64,000 nucleotides of DNA from Conexibacter sp. S30A1 (GTDB lineage Bacteria; Actinomycetota; Thermoleophilia; Solirubrobacterales; Solirubrobacteraceae), in the NCBI RefSeq assembly GCF_023330665.1, contig NZ_CP097127.1, positions 186,001-250,000 on the forward strand. The letters are read 5' to 3'. The notes under the pieces were generated by a model, which did no database searches, was not told the DNA's origin, and saw only the letters and a list, made by a program, of their open reading frames with translations. A program made the translations under genes and the position numbers. Below are positions 30,717 through 40,791 of the stretch, piece after piece (within the stretch, counting starts at the first letter, position 1; every line of letters begins with the position of its first letter).

Positions 30717-31972
30717 TCCTCCCGCCACATCAGCCAGCCAACGGCCATCTCGTAATCGAGCCCGTCGCCAGCCGACAGCGGTCGGCAGCTTTCGGGCCCG
30801 ATCGCCTCGGCTCCCAGCACCGCCTGCATCTCAGTCAACTTCGGTGCCGCGCAGACGCTTGCGATCAGCCGCCCGTCCGGTCCGCGGAACTCCGGCTCGT
30901 CGCCTGCCCGCCCCGTCACCGCGTAGCCGCCCTCGTGCACCAGCCGATGGTGGTGCGAGCAGAGCGCCAGCAGGTTGTCGATTTCCGTCGCTCCGCCTCG
31001 CGCCCAGTGCTCGATGTGGTGAGCGTGCAGGTACCGAGTGTGCGTGCACCCCGGGAAGCGGCACCCTTGATCGCGGCTGCGCAGCGCTCGCCGCAGCGCC
31101 GGCGGGATCGCGCGCGTTCTGCGACCCACCGAAAGCGGCTTGCCGTCCTGCTCGATGATCGCCACCACCGCCGCGTCGCACCCCAGGCGCCGCACCGTCT
31201 CCGGCGCCAGCACCGGCCCACCCTCGATCTCGGCCTGCTGCACGATCTCCTCCGCTGTGAGCGTCTGTGCGTCGACATGCACGACGAGCTCGACGTCCTG
31301 GCCCCCACCGGTTGCCAGGCCCACCAGCGCCTGGGCCCTAACAGCGGGGGTACCGAGCTCCTGTGTGTCGGCCGGAACCGACTCCGCGGCCCGCTCCAGC
31401 GCACGCATCAACGCCGCCCCGTCCTCGGGTGCGAGCCGCCCCTGTACGACCAGCATGCCGTCGTCATCCCAGTGCAGGTACAGGGCCTGCCGTTCGTTGA
31501 TCGCCTTCGCCTGCTCGCACGAGGCGCGCAACGCCTGGCCGTACTTCCCGCAGAGCTTCTCCAGTTGCGCACCCGTGGCATGCTTGGCCAGCTCGACCAG
31601 CTCGGCTTCGGTTTTCTCACTTGCCACGCGTGTGAGCGCGCGCACCTTGCTGTAGGACAGCTCGCCAGCGGCAAAGGCCGCCTGCACCAGCGGCAGGCAA
31701 CCCAGCATGCGCGCAACGCGCACGTGGTCGCGTGCGGCGCCGATGCCTATCCCGCAGCGCCATGAGAGCCATTCCGCGCACGAGTTCATACCCCACGCGG
31801 CCCAGCCCTCGCGCGCGTCGAACTCGGCGACCAGCAGCAACCACCGGCACGTCTCCGACGCCAGGCGCGCGGCCAGCACACAGATCTCGTACTCGAGCAC
31901 CTCCAGCGACGTCTGCACGCTCGTGCGCGTGTCCGCGCCGCTCGCGCCACGCCCCAACCCATCAACCCTCAT
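30704..31972 (-). CDS. DUF222 / HNH endonuclease (13E12-type)
   Basis: The protein of about 422 residues has the helical DUF222 domain (YEICVLAARLASETCRWLLL and following) and a C-terminal HNH nuclease: CRFPGCTHTRYLHAHHIEHW, GGATEIDNLLALCSHHHRLVHEGG, with zinc cysteines and the catalytic His pair. Members are multicopy in actinobacteria, and some mycobacterial ones are LexA-controlled. An SOS box touches the ATG at 31972, so I prefer this start to longer frames. GTG codons about 30 residues later are alternatives. Confidence 0.9.
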   Translation of the reverse strand: MRVDGLGRGASGADTRTSVQTSLEVLEYEICVLAARLASETCRWLLLVAEFDAREGWAAWGMNSCAEWLSWRCGIGIGAARDHVRVARMLGCLPLVQAAFAAGELSYSKVRALTRVASEKTEAELVELAKHATGAQLEKLCGKYGQALRASCEQAKAINERQALYLHWDDDGMLVVQGRLAPEDGAALMRALERAAESVPADTQELGTPAVRAQALVGLATGGGQDVELVVHVDAQTLTAEEIVQQAEIEGGPVLAPETVRRLGCDAAVVAIIEQDGKPLSVGRRTRAIPPALRRALRSRDQGCRFPGCTHTRYLHAHHIEHWARGGATEIDNLLALCSHHHRLVHEGGYAVTGRAGDEPEFRGPDGRLIASVCAAPKLTEMQAVLGAEAIGPESCRPLSAGDGLDYEMAVGWLMWREDQPL

Positions 31973-31987
31973 CGAACACATGTTCGT
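31972..31987 (-). promoter_or_regulatory. SOS (LexA) box at the HNH gene start
   Basis: TCGAAC-ACAT-GTTCGT matches the actinobacterial LexA operator (TCGAAC-N4-GTTCGA) at 11 of 12 arm positions. It lies next to the HNH gene start, just downstream of a possible minus-strand -10 TGATAC (31991-31986). Confidence 0.75.
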
Positions 31988-32080
31988 ATCATGGCACCGC
32001 CACCGGACGGAACGCGGCCTCGCCTGCGACATCTGTCCGGTGGGGATCGCCAGTTTTCAACGCCCCGACCGAGATAGTTG

Positions 32081-32980
32081 ATGGCGCAACCACAACTCCG
32101 CGGAGTTTTTACAGGCCCGACTCTCCGGCCGGCGTTCGTCGATACTTCGGCGGTGGACGCACTGGATGTGGTGGCTGCCCTTGGCCTACGCGGGTCGTGG
32201 TATGCGGCGCCAGTTGGCGGCGGCACGGGGATCGGGCTCGCGGAGCATGCGCTGGTCAGCCCTGCGTCGGTCATGAAGGTTCAGGTTGCGTTGGCTGTTG
32301 AGACGCTGGTGGCGACCGGTCGACTCGACGGCTCTGAGCGCAGAGTCATGCTCCCGGCTGGCCGCACACCGGGCCCGACGGGCATCTCCTTGATGCTGGA
32401 TGAGGTGACGATGTCGGTGCGCGACCTGGTTCTCGGGATGCTGACCATCAGCGACAACGCAGCCACCGATGAGTTGATCGGGCTCGTTGGACTCGAGCAG
32501 CTCAACTGGCTTCTGACTCAGTTCGGCATGGAACGCACGGTCATCAGTAGTGACCTTCGGCAGATGCTCGAGCAGATCGCGACCGACGCAGGGTTTGCCA
32601 CATACGCGGCGTTGGTCGAACATGACCCCACTGTGAACGGGCCGCCATCGGCAGATGAGATCAGGCATCGGGTCGCACAGGCCACCGCACTGGATCCCAC
32701 TCGCGCAACACGCACCACGGCGGCCGAGATGGTTGCGCTGCTGCAGGCGATCTGGTCCGACGCGGCGGCGCCCGCGCAGGCGTGCCGCCGCGTTCGTGAG
32801 GCGATGGGTCGCCAGTTGGCCATGACCAGGATCGCCTCTGGGTTCGACCACACTGTGCAGGTAGCGGTCTTCACCCGCAAGGATCCGGGCAGCGTCGCGC
32901 AACCAGGAGCGATAGACGCCGCGATCGGACGGATCGCACGCTCCCTGGTCGACGAGTTGCGCTCCCGCGACGGCGGCTAG
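32081..32980 (+). CDS. Class A beta-lactamase-family protein lacking the KTG region
   Basis: The 299-residue protein has the serine motif SVMK (residues 63-66) and SDN (124-126) of class A beta-lactamase-like hydrolases, but no signal peptide. The third motif, K-(S/T)-G, is absent: ASGFDHTVQVA runs directly into VFTRKDPG, where relatives have some 25 extra residues including KTG and a beta-strand. This looks like an in-frame deletion near 32855 and the enzyme is probably inactive. GC content looks lower than in neighbours. It is divergent from the HNH gene. Confidence 0.75.
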   Translation: MAQPQLRGVFTGPTLRPAFVDTSAVDALDVVAALGLRGSWYAAPVGGGTGIGLAEHALVSPASVMKVQVALAVETLVATGRLDGSERRVMLPAGRTPGPTGISLMLDEVTMSVRDLVLGMLTISDNAATDELIGLVGLEQLNWLLTQFGMERTVISSDLRQMLEQIATDAGFATYAALVEHDPTVNGPPSADEIRHRVAQATALDPTRATRTTAAEMVALLQAIWSDAAAPAQACRRVREAMGRQLAMTRIASGFDHTVQVAVFTRKDPGSVAQPGAIDAAIGRIARSLVDELRSRDGG

Positions 32981-32983
32981 CAT
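32978..32983 (+). promoter_or_regulatory. -10 element TAGCAT of uvrB
   Basis: TAGCAT overlaps the preceding stop and ends 12 bp before the uvrB ATG. Unlike uvrA, no GAAC-N4-GTTC operator is seen here. Confidence 0.4.
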
Positions 32984-32995
32984 CACGATCTAGCA

Positions 32996-34990
32996 ATGCC
33001 CGGCTTCGAGCTCGACTCCGTCTTCAGTCCCACGGCCGACCAGCCGCAGGCGATCAGCGCGCTGGCCGAGGGGATCGAGCGGGGCGAGCGGATGATGACG
33101 CTGCTCGGTGCGACCGGCACCGGCAAGACGATGACCATGGCGGCGACGATCGCGGCGGTCGACCGCCCGGCGCTCGTGATCGCCCACAACAAGACCCTGG
33201 CCGCGCAGCTGTGCAACGAGTTCCGCACGTTCTTCCCACGCAACGCGGTCGAGTACTTCGTCTCCTACTACGACTACTACCAGCCCGAGGCCTACGTCCC
33301 CAGCAAGGACCTCTACATCGAGAAGGACTCGGCGATCAACCAGGAGATAGACCGGCTCAGGCACGCCGCCACCGCCGCCCTGTTCGCGCGCCGGGACGTG
33401 CTGATCGTCGCGTCGGTGTCGAGCATCTACGGGCTCGGTAGCCCCGAGGTCTATGACGAGAACCTGCAGACCCTGGTAAAGGGCTCGATGATCGACCGCG
33501 ACGCCCTGCTCAGAAAGCTCGTCTCGATCCAGTACAGCCGCAACGACACGGCGCTCGCTCGCGGCACCTTCAGGGTGCGGGGCGAGACGCTCGAGATCTG
33601 GCCCGCCTACGCCGAGACCGCCTACCGGATCAGCATGTTCGGTGATGAGGTGGAGCATCTGCAGCACTTCGACCCGGTGACCGGCGAGCTGCTCGAGGAC
33701 GACATCGAGCACGTCGCGATCTGGCCCGCCTCGCACTACAACGTCAGGGAGGGCCAGATCGAGGACGCGGTCGCGCAGATCGGCGCCGAGCTGAACGAGC
33801 GCTGCGCCGAGCTCGAGGCCCAGGGCAAGCTGCTCGAGGCCCATCGCCTCAGGCAGCGCACCCAGTACGACATGGAGATGCTGCGCGAGATGGGCTTCTG
33901 CAGCGGCATCGAGAACTACAGCCGCATCCTCGATGGCCGCAAGCCCGGCGAGCGCCCCTACTGCCTGCTCGACTACTTCCCCGACGACTTCGTCTGCTTC
34001 ATCGACGAGTCCCATCAGACGGTGCCGCAGATCGGCGGCATGTACGAGGGTGACCGCAGCCGCAAGCAGACGCTCGTGGACTACGGCTTCCGGCTTCCGT
34101 CGGCGCTCGACAACCGCCCCCAGACCTTTCAGGAGTTCCTCTCGATCACCCCGCAGATCGTCTTCGTCTCAGCCACGCCCGGCGAGTACGAGCGCACCCA
34201 TTCAAAGCTGGTGGTGGAGCAGATCGTGCGTCCCACCGGGATCGTCGACCCGGAGATCGAGGTCCGCGAGACCACCAACCAGATAGACGACCTGATGAAC
34301 GAGATCCGCGTGCGCGTGCAGCGCGACGAGCGCACGCTGGTCACAACCCTGACCAAGAAGATGTCCGAGGACCTCACCGGCTATCTGCTCGAGATGGGCT
34401 TCAAGGTCCGCTACCTGCACTCGGAGATCGACACGCTCGAGCGCATCCAGATCATCCGCGAGCTGCGCCTCGGCGACTTCGACGTGCTCGTCGGCGTCAA
34501 CCTGCTGCGTGAGGGTCTCGACCTGCCGGAGGTGAGCCTGGTGGCGATCCTCGACGCCGACAAGGAGGGCTTCCTACGGGGCGCGACGAGCCTGATCCAG
34601 ACGATCGGCCGCGCCGCCCGCAACGTCGATGGCAAGGTGCTGATGTACGCCGACAAGCAGTCGGCGGCGATGAGCGCCGCGATCGAGGAGACCGACCGCC
34701 GCCGCGCGATTCAGGTCGCCTACAACGAGCGCAATGGGATCACGCCCGAGACGATCACCAAGGGCATCTCCGACATTGCCGAGTTCCTGCAGTCCGAGGC
34801 CAAGGTGCCGAAGTCCCGCCGGCGCCGCCAACGCGAGGAGCTCGCAAAGCTTCAGCCCGCCGAGATCGAGCGCAAGATCGTCGAACTCGAGGAGGAGATG
34901 CTGGCCGCCGCCGAGGACCTGCGCTTCGAGTACGCGGCCAGGCTGCGGGACGAGATCCGCGACCTCAAGCGCGAGCTGCAGCGAGCCTAG
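32996..34990 (+). CDS. uvrB: Excinuclease ABC subunit B
   Basis: The 664-residue helicase-like protein has Walker [11 protein letters not shown], the beta-hairpin region [31 protein letters not shown] (Walker B), SATPGEYE, motif V/VI segments [14 protein letters not shown] and TIGRAARN, and a C-terminal UVR domain ([24 protein letters not shown]). It verifies DNA damage handed over by UvrA and recruits UvrC. uvrA follows after a 93-bp spacer holding a hairpin and an SOS box. Confidence 0.98.
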   Translation: MPGFELDSVFSPTADQPQAISALAEGIERGERMMTLLGATGTGKTMTMAATIAAVDRPALVIAHNKTLAAQLCNEFRTFFPRNAVEYFVSYYDYYQPEAYVPSKDLYIEKDSAINQEIDRLRHAATAALFARRDVLIVASVSSIYGLGSPEVYDENLQTLVKGSMIDRDALLRKLVSIQYSRNDTALARGTFRVRGETLEIWPAYAETAYRISMFGDEVEHLQHFDPVTGELLEDDIEHVAIWPASHYNVREGQIEDAVAQIGAELNERCAELEAQGKLLEAHRLRQRTQYDMEMLREMGFCSGIENYSRILDGRKPGERPYCLLDYFPDDFVCFIDESHQTVPQIGGMYEGDRSRKQTLVDYGFRLPSALDNRPQTFQEFLSITPQIVFVSATPGEYERTHSKLVVEQIVRPTGIVDPEIEVRETTNQIDDLMNEIRVRVQRDERTLVTTLTKKMSEDLTGYLLEMGFKVRYLHSEIDTLERIQIIRELRLGDFDVLVGVNLLREGLDLPEVSLVAILDADKEGFLRGATSLIQTIGRAARNVDGKVLMYADKQSAAMSAAIEETDRRRAIQVAYNERNGITPETITKGISDIAEFLQSEAKVPKSRRRRQREELAKLQPAEIERKIVELEEEMLAAAEDLRFEYAARLRDEIRDLKRELQRA

Positions 34991-34999
34991 AGTCCTGCC

Positions 35000-35023
35000 G
35001 CCGCCGGCCCGCTGGCCGGCGGC
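35000..35023. terminator. 10-bp perfect hairpin after uvrB (also at 62306)
   Basis: GCCGCCGGCC and its complement flank a CGCT loop, 10 bp past the uvrB stop. There is no T-run. The identical 24-bp palindrome, same loop, recurs at 62306-62329 inside a coding region, so it may be a dispersed repeat instead of a terminator. Confidence 0.4.
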
Positions 35024-35050
35024 GTCGCTGAAGCGGCAGCGGCCGCCGGG

Positions 35051-35076
35051 GGAACGTCTGTTCGCTCGCATATGAT
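35051..35076 (+). promoter_or_regulatory. SOS-controlled promoter of uvrA
   Basis: GGAAC-GTCT-GTTCG (35051-35064) contains the LexA core GAAC-N4-GTTC. A near-consensus -10, TATGAT (35071-35076), follows 6 bp later. The operator covers the -35 side, so LexA should block the polymerase. The -10 ends 7 bp before GTG 35084. Confidence 0.75.
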
Positions 35077-35083
35077 CCAAGCT

Positions 35084-37930
35084 GTGGATCAGCTGATTGT
35101 CACCGGCGCGCGCGAGCACAACCTCAAGGACATCTCGGTGGCGATCCCACGGGACTCGCTGACGGTGATCACCGGGCTTTCCGGGTCTGGCAAGTCCTCG
35201 CTCGCCTTCGACACGATCTACGCCGAGGGGCAGCGTCGCTACGTGGAGTCGCTGTCGGCGTACGCGCGGCAGTTCCTGGGTCAGATGGACAAACCCGACG
35301 TGGACTCGATCGAGGGGCTCTCGCCGGCGATCTCGATCGACCAGAAGACGACCTCACGCAACCCGCGCTCGACGGTCGGCACCGTGACCGAGATCTACGA
35401 CTACCTGCGGCTGCTGTGGGCGCGGGTTGGCAAGCCGCACTGCCACATCTGCGGCCGGCCGATCGCCGGCCAGTCCGCCGAGCAGATCATCGACCAGGTG
35501 ATGGAGCTGCCGGAGGGCACGCGCTTTCAGGTGATGGCGCCACTCGTCCGGGGTCGCAAGGGGGAGTACGGCAGACAGCTCGAGGAGCTGCGCGCCGAGG
35601 GCTTCACGCGCGCCAAGATAGACGGCGAGCTGCGGCGGCTCGACGAGGAGATCTCACTCGACAAGAAGTTCAAGCACGACATCTCGATCGTCGTCGACCG
35701 GCTGGTGATGAAGGATGATCTGCGCAAGCGTCTGGCTGACTCGGTCGAGACAGCGGTCGCGCTGGCCGGTGGTCTGGTCGAGGTCGAACAGGTTGACTCG
35801 GGCGAGATCACGCTCTACAGCGAGAAGTTCGCCTGCCCCGAGCACGGGCCCAGCCTGGTGGAGCTCGAGCCCAGGATCTTCAGTTTCAACTCTCCGCACG
35901 GCGCCTGCCCGCGCTGTACGGGTCTGGGCTCGCAGATGGAGATCGACCCGGAGTTGGTGGTTCCGGACGCCTCGCTGTCGATTGCGCAGGGCGCGATCGC
36001 GCCCTGGGCGGCGAGCGCCTCTGAGTACTACGAGCAGCTGACGCAGGCGCTCTGCGAGCGCTACGACATAGACCCCGAGACGCCCTGGGCAGAGCTGCCG
36101 GTGGAGCAGCGCGAGTTCTTTCTCTACGGCACCGGTGGCGAGCGCTTTCAGGTCGCCTACCGCAACCGTTTCGGCCGCCGGCGCAATTATTCGACGGCGT
36201 TTGAGGGGATCGTGCGCGGCCTGGAGCGCCGCTACCGCGAGACCGAGTCGGAGCTCGTGAAGGAGAAGATCGAGGAGTACATGACGTTGCGGCCGTGTCC
36301 CGAGTGTGGCGGGGCGCGCCTGCGACCCGAGTCACGCGCGGTGCTGGTGGCCGGCATGGCGATCAACGAGCTCACCGCACTGTCGGCCCGGCGGGCGCTC
36401 GCCTGGGTGAGGGAGCTGGAGCTCACCGAGCACGACCGGCGCATCGCTCACCTGATCCTGCGCGAGATCGAGGAGCGGCTGAGCTTCCTCGAGAACGTCG
36501 GCGTCGGCTACCTCAGCATGGAGCGGGCAGCGGCCACGTTGTCCGGTGGGGAGGCACAGCGAATCCGGCTGGCGACGCAGATCGGCTCCTCGCTGGTGGG
36601 GGTGCTCTACATCCTCGACGAGCCTTCGATCGGCCTGCACCAGCGCGACAACCACAGGCTGATCGCGACATTGGAGCGGCTCCGCGACCTCGGCAACACG
36701 GTGCTGGTGGTGGAGCACGACGAGGACACGATGCGCGCCGCCGACCACCTGCTCGACATCGGACCGGGGGCGGGCGAGTACGGCGGGCACGTGGTCGCGC
36801 AGGGGACCGCCGAGGAGGTCGCGCGGGTGGCGGATTCGCTCACGGGGCAGTTCCTTTCGGGCGAGCGCTACATCGAGGTTCCCAAACGCCGCCGGCGGCC
36901 GAGTGGCTACATCGAGGTCCGCGGAGCGTCCGCCAACAACCTCAAGGAGATCGACGTGAAGATCCCGCTCGGGGTCCTCTGCAGCGTCACCGGGGTGTCG
37001 GGTTCGGGCAAGTCGACGCTCGTCAACGAGGTGCTTTACAAGGCGGTCGCCAACCGGCTGGGGTCGGCGCGCGTGCGCGCCGGCGCGCACCGCTCGATCA
37101 GCGGCCTCGAGCAGCTCGACAAGATCATCTCGGTGGACCAGTCGCCGATCGGGCGCACGCCGCGCTCGAACCCGGCCACCTACATCGGGCTCTTCGATCA
37201 GATCCGCGACCTGTTCGCGCGCACACCGGAGGCGCGCGCACGTGGCTACAAGCCGGGCCGCTTCTCGTTCAACGTGAAGGGCGGACGCTGCGAAGTCTGC
37301 AAGGGCGACGGCCAGATCAAGATCGAGATGCACTTCCTGCCCGACGTCTACGTCCCCTGCGAGCAGTGCCATGGGAGACGCTACAACCGTGAGACGCTGG
37401 AGGTGCGCTTCAAGGGCAAGACGATCGCCGACGTGCTCGAGATGCCGATCGCCGAGGCGCTGGAGTTCTTCGCGCACATCCCCAAGATCAGGCGCCGGGT
37501 GCAGACCCTGGTCGATGTGGGTCTTGGCTACATGCGGCTCGGGCAGCCGGCGACCACCCTCTCCGGGGGTGAGGCGCAACGCGTGAAGCTCGCCGCGGAG
37601 CTTGCCAAAGTGGCGACCGGCCGCACGATCTACATCCTCGACGAGCCGACCACGGGGCTTCATTTCGCCGACATCCAGCGGCTTTTGGAGGTTCTGCAGC
37701 GGCTTGTGGACGCCGGCAACTCGGTGGTTGTGATCGAGCACAATCTCGACGTGATCAAGGTTTCAGACAGGCTGATCGATCTCGGCCCGGAAGGCGGGGA
37801 TGAGGGCGGTCGGCTGATCGGCGCCGGAACACCGGAGCAGCTTGCGTTGGTGGCCGGCTCTTACACGGGGCGCTTCCTCGCGCCTCTGCTGGGCTCCCGG
37901 GGCGGGGCGCCGGCGGTGGTCGGGGTGTGA
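35084..37930 (+). CDS. uvrA: Excinuclease ABC subunit A
   Basis: The protein of about 948 residues has two ABC modules ([41 protein letters not shown]), signature motifs [12 protein letters not shown] and [12 protein letters not shown], and zinc modules at [25 protein letters not shown] and [17 protein letters not shown]. It finds bulky DNA lesions. GTG 35084 gives the usual [14 protein letters not shown] start; ATG 35072 overlaps the TATGAT -10 and would be untranscribed if that promoter is used. Confidence 0.96.
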   Translation: MDQLIVTGAREHNLKDISVAIPRDSLTVITGLSGSGKSSLAFDTIYAEGQRRYVESLSAYARQFLGQMDKPDVDSIEGLSPAISIDQKTTSRNPRSTVGTVTEIYDYLRLLWARVGKPHCHICGRPIAGQSAEQIIDQVMELPEGTRFQVMAPLVRGRKGEYGRQLEELRAEGFTRAKIDGELRRLDEEISLDKKFKHDISIVVDRLVMKDDLRKRLADSVETAVALAGGLVEVEQVDSGEITLYSEKFACPEHGPSLVELEPRIFSFNSPHGACPRCTGLGSQMEIDPELVVPDASLSIAQGAIAPWAASASEYYEQLTQALCERYDIDPETPWAELPVEQREFFLYGTGGERFQVAYRNRFGRRRNYSTAFEGIVRGLERRYRETESELVKEKIEEYMTLRPCPECGGARLRPESRAVLVAGMAINELTALSARRALAWVRELELTEHDRRIAHLILREIEERLSFLENVGVGYLSMERAAATLSGGEAQRIRLATQIGSSLVGVLYILDEPSIGLHQRDNHRLIATLERLRDLGNTVLVVEHDEDTMRAADHLLDIGPGAGEYGGHVVAQGTAEEVARVADSLTGQFLSGERYIEVPKRRRRPSGYIEVRGASANNLKEIDVKIPLGVLCSVTGVSGSGKSTLVNEVLYKAVANRLGSARVRAGAHRSISGLEQLDKIISVDQSPIGRTPRSNPATYIGLFDQIRDLFARTPEARARGYKPGRFSFNVKGGRCEVCKGDGQIKIEMHFLPDVYVPCEQCHGRRYNRETLEVRFKGKTIADVLEMPIAEALEFFAHIPKIRRRVQTLVDVGLGYMRLGQPATTLSGGEAQRVKLAAELAKVATGRTIYILDEPTTGLHFADIQRLLEVLQRLVDAGNSVVVIEHNLDVIKVSDRLIDLGPEGGDEGGRLIGAGTPEQLALVAGSYTGRFLAPLLGSRGGAPAVVGV

Positions 37931-38499
37931 AGCCCGCCGACGCGCGTCTGTGGTTACAGCGGTGGCGCTGGTACGAGCGCCACGCGCTGCCGTGGAACCG
38001 GTTGGCGGTCAACTACGAACTGGCCAGGCGGCGCGCCTACGCGCGCTGGCCACTGCACGGCGAGGTGCTCGAGGCGCTGCGCGACGGTCGCCTGGAGCTG
38101 GGTGAGCACGTGCTGCTGGAGCCGCACGTCTGGATCACGATGCCGGCGCCGGCGCGCGTGCGGATCGGCTCCGGCAGCATGCTCAACCTCGGCGTCATGG
38201 TGGCGGCGCTCGAGCTGGTGGAGATCGGCGAGCACTGCATGTTCGCCAACGGCTGCGTGGTCACCGACGCCAACCACCGCTTCGACGACCGCGAGCGGCC
38301 GGTGCCCTGGCAGGGGTTCACGAGCAAGGGGCCGACGCGCATCGGTGACAACGTCTGGTGCGGCGCGCACGTGGTCATCACCAGCGGCGTGACCGTAGGC
38401 GAGCGCTGCGTGATCGGCGCCAACTCGGTGGTGACCGAAGACATCCCGCCCTTCTCGGTTGCGGCGGGCGCGCCGGCGCGGGTCATCAGGAGTTTTTGA
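37927..38499 (+). CDS. Hexapeptide-repeat acyltransferase
   Basis: The 190-residue protein has a helical N-terminus followed by left-handed beta-helix hexapeptide turns ([76 protein letters not shown]) and ends PARVIRSF. It resembles maltose/galactoside O-acetyltransferases, using acetyl-CoA on a sugar or glycan. GTG 37927 overlaps the uvrA stop, so it is co-translated with uvrA despite an unrelated function. Confidence 0.88.
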   Translation: MKPADARLWLQRWRWYERHALPWNRLAVNYELARRRAYARWPLHGEVLEALRDGRLELGEHVLLEPHVWITMPAPARVRIGSGSMLNLGVMVAALELVEIGEHCMFANGCVVTDANHRFDDRERPVPWQGFTSKGPTRIGDNVWCGAHVVITSGVTVGERCVIGANSVVTEDIPPFSVAAGAPARVIRSF

Positions 38500-39076
38500 T
38501 GACGATCGCCTCGAGGATGTGAGCGACGCGCTCGGTCGCGTCGATCGCGTTCTCCAGGCGCTCGAACAGGTCCTTCCAGCGGATCACGACCATCGGGTCG
38601 ATGCCGCCGTGAAACAGCGACGCGATTGCCTCGCGGCTGATACGATCACCCTCGTTCTCGAGGCGGTTGATCTCCACCGTCTGGGTGGATATGTCCGCGA
38701 ATCCGGGCAGTCGCGCCATCGCGTCTGCGATCTGTACGGCGGCCTGGTGCAGGACGGCCGCCAGCTGGACGGCCTGCTCCATCGGCGCCTCGATGCGGTA
38801 GAGGCCCAGATAGTCCGCCACCTCGTCGACGTAGTCGGTGATGTCGTCGAGCGCTGACGCCAGGCCCAGCACGTCCTGGCTGTCGATCGGTGCCTCTCCG
38901 GTCTGGTTGAGCCGGTAGAGGATCTCGTGTGTGATTCGGTCGCCTTCGTGCTCGCGGTCGCGGATCTCCTTGGCGAGCCCCCGCGTGTCCGGGTAGTCGT
39001 CGAGCAGCTGCTCGAGCAGCGCAGCGCTGGCCAGGACGTTGCGGCTGGCCTCGTCGAACAGCTGAAAATAGTTCAC
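38486..39076 (-). CDS. DUF47 / PhoU-like phosphate-transport accessory protein
   Basis: The 196-residue all-helical protein matches the DUF47 family: FDEASRNVLASAALLEQLL, REHEGDRITHEILYRLNQT, ALDDITDYVDEVAD and a second E-x-EGDRISREAI repeat. Such proteins usually accompany Pit-type phosphate transporters; none is in the window. GTG 39076 yields the standard N-terminus VNYFQLFDEASRN; the longer frame runs into panB. It follows panB by 10 bp and converges with the acyltransferase (14-bp overlap). Confidence 0.87.
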   Translation of the reverse strand: MNYFQLFDEASRNVLASAALLEQLLDDYPDTRGLAKEIRDREHEGDRITHEILYRLNQTGEAPIDSQDVLGLASALDDITDYVDEVADYLGLYRIEAPMEQAVQLAAVLHQAAVQIADAMARLPGFADISTQTVEINRLENEGDRISREAIASLFHGGIDPMVVIRWKDLFERLENAIDATERVAHILEAIVIKNS

Positions 39077-39086
39077 CCGGTGGATC

Positions 39087-39935
39087 TTATGGCCTGCCAA
39101 GCGCGGTGCGAAACTCGGCCAGCTCGCTGGGGTCGATCGTGTAGCAGTGCTCAGCTGCCGGATAGCGCCGCTCCCGCACGTCGTCGGCATACGCGGCGAG
39201 CGCCGTGATCATCTCGGGTCCGAGATTCGCGTAGCTCCGCACGAAGCGGGCTCCGGTCCCCTCGCGGATTCCGAGCAGGTCGTGGAGCACGAGCACCTGG
39301 CCCGCGGTCGCTGGTCCCGCGCCGATCCCGATCGTCGGGATGGTGAGCAGGCGCACGAGCTCCTCGGTTACAGCGGCGGGTATCGCCTCGAGCACGATCG
39401 CAAAGCAGCCGGCCTCCTGGAGCGCCAGTGCCTCCTGAGCGATCCGCGTTGCGGCGGCGCCGCTGCGGCCCTGGGCGCGGTTGCCGCCCAGCGCAGTGGC
39501 GCTCTGGGGTGTGAGTCCCACGTGGCCCATCACCAGTATCCCCGCCTGCACGATCGCCCGCGCACGCGCAACCGACGTCGCGTTGCCGCGCTCGAGCTTG
39601 ACCGCCTGTGCGCCCGCCTCTCTGACGAACCGCGCCGCGGTCAAAACCGCCTGTTCGTCCGAGGCCTCGTAGGAGCCGAACGGCAGGTCGGCGATCAGAA
39701 ACGGGTCGTGCAGACCCCGCCGCACGGCTGCCGTCAACATCAGCATCTCCTCGGTGCTGACACCGACAGTTGACGGGTAGCCGAGCACCATCTCGGCGCC
39801 GGAGTCGCCGACCAGCACCAGGTCGACGCCGGCCGCCTCCGCCGCGCGGGCGCCGGGAAAGTCGTAGGCGGTGACCATCACGAGCGGCTCGCCGCGCTCG
39901 TACTTCTCGTGCAGTGCAGGCAATGTGACTTGCAT
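39087..39935 (-). CDS. panB: 3-methyl-2-oxobutanoate hydroxymethyltransferase
   Basis: The 282-residue TIM barrel has VTAYDFPGARAAEAAGVDLVLVGDS, GYPSTVGVSTEEML, KLERG and HVGLTPQSA, with catalytic Glu in VLEAIPAAVTEELV and IGIGAGPATAGQVLVLHD. It makes ketopantoate from 2-ketoisovalerate. It is third in a minus-strand operon after panC (13-bp gap), part of pantothenate and CoA supply; coaE lies elsewhere in the window. Confidence 0.97.
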   Translation of the reverse strand: MQVTLPALHEKYERGEPLVMVTAYDFPGARAAEAAGVDLVLVGDSGAEMVLGYPSTVGVSTEEMLMLTAAVRRGLHDPFLIADLPFGSYEASDEQAVLTAARFVREAGAQAVKLERGNATSVARARAIVQAGILVMGHVGLTPQSATALGGNRAQGRSGAAATRIAQEALALQEAGCFAIVLEAIPAAVTEELVRLLTIPTIGIGAGPATAGQVLVLHDLLGIREGTGARFVRSYANLGPEMITALAAYADDVRERRYPAAEHCYTIDPSELAEFRTALGRP

Positions 39936-39948
39936 GGTCCTTTCCTCC

Positions 39949-40791
39949 TCAAACGAGCAGCTGGTTGTCGATCAGGCGCACCGACCCCACGCGAGCCGCG
40001 ACCAGCGCGAGCGTCGGACCGTCCACCGAGCTGACGGCGGCGAACGTGGATGGGTCGACGAGCGCCAGGTAGTCGGGGTCGAGCGAGGCCTGCGCGAGCG
40101 CGGCGGCGGCGGCGGCGAGGATCGTCGTGGCGCTGCGTTCGCCGCCGCTGACCAGCTCCTGGGCGGCGTTCAGCGCGCCGTACAGCGCGACCGCACGCTG
40201 TCGCTCCGAGGGGTCGAGCAGCGCGTTGCGACTGGACATCGCGAGGCCGTCTGACTCTCTCACGGTCGGGCACGCGACGATCTCCAGCGGTAGGTTGAGA
40301 TCACGCACGAGCTGGCGGACAACCGAAACCTGCTGAGCGTCCTTCTGCCCGAAGTAGGCGACGTCCGGGGCGACGATCGTGAACAGCTTCGTGACTATGG
40401 TGGCCACGCCGTCGAAGTGCCCGGGGCCGCGTTGCGTGCCCTCCAGCCCGCTGGCGACCCCACCGACATGCACGGTTGTGGCGAAGCCCTGCGGGTACAT
40501 CTCAGCCGCCGTGGGCGCGAACAGGAGGTCGACGTTCTCCTCCGCGGCGATCATCGCGTCGCGCCGCTCGTCGCGCGGGTACGTGTCGAGGTCCGACTGT
40601 TCGTTGAACTGGGCCGGGTTGACGAACAGCGAGACCACAACCAGGCCGCACTCGTCCCGGGCCCGGCGCATCAGCGAACGGTGCCCGTCATGGAAAGCGC
40701 CCATCGTTGGCACCAGTCCGACCCGACGACCTTCGCGCCGCGGCTGGGCCAGCGCGCTACGCAGCTCGGCGACCGTGTGCAGTGTCCTCAC
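39949..40791 (-). CDS. panC: Pantothenate synthetase
   Basis: The 280-residue ligase has VPTMGAFHDGHRSLMRRA (the HxGH-like motif), VVSLFVNPAQFNEQSDLDTYPR, YFGQKDAQQ and a KMSKS-like segment GLAMSSRNALL. It joins pantoate and beta-alanine using ATP. The start overlaps the upstream DUF2520 gene by 4 bp (ATGA). Confidence 0.97.
   Translation of the reverse strand: MRTLHTVAELRSALAQPRREGRRVGLVPTMGAFHDGHRSLMRRARDECGLVVVSLFVNPAQFNEQSDLDTYPRDERRDAMIAAEENVDLLFAPTAAEMYPQGFATTVHVGGVASGLEGTQRGPGHFDGVATIVTKLFTIVAPDVAYFGQKDAQQVSVVRQLVRDLNLPLEIVACPTVRESDGLAMSSRNALLDPSERQRAVALYGALNAAQELVSGGERSATTILAAAAAALAQASLDPDYLALVDPSTFAAVSSVDGPTLALVAARVGSVRLIDNQLLV

Noticed and set aside
35073-35078. TGATCC at the uvrA start as a third ECF promoter
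   Set aside because: It overlaps the TATGAT -10 and start region, and no CGTA lies 16-17 bp downstream before the start codon.
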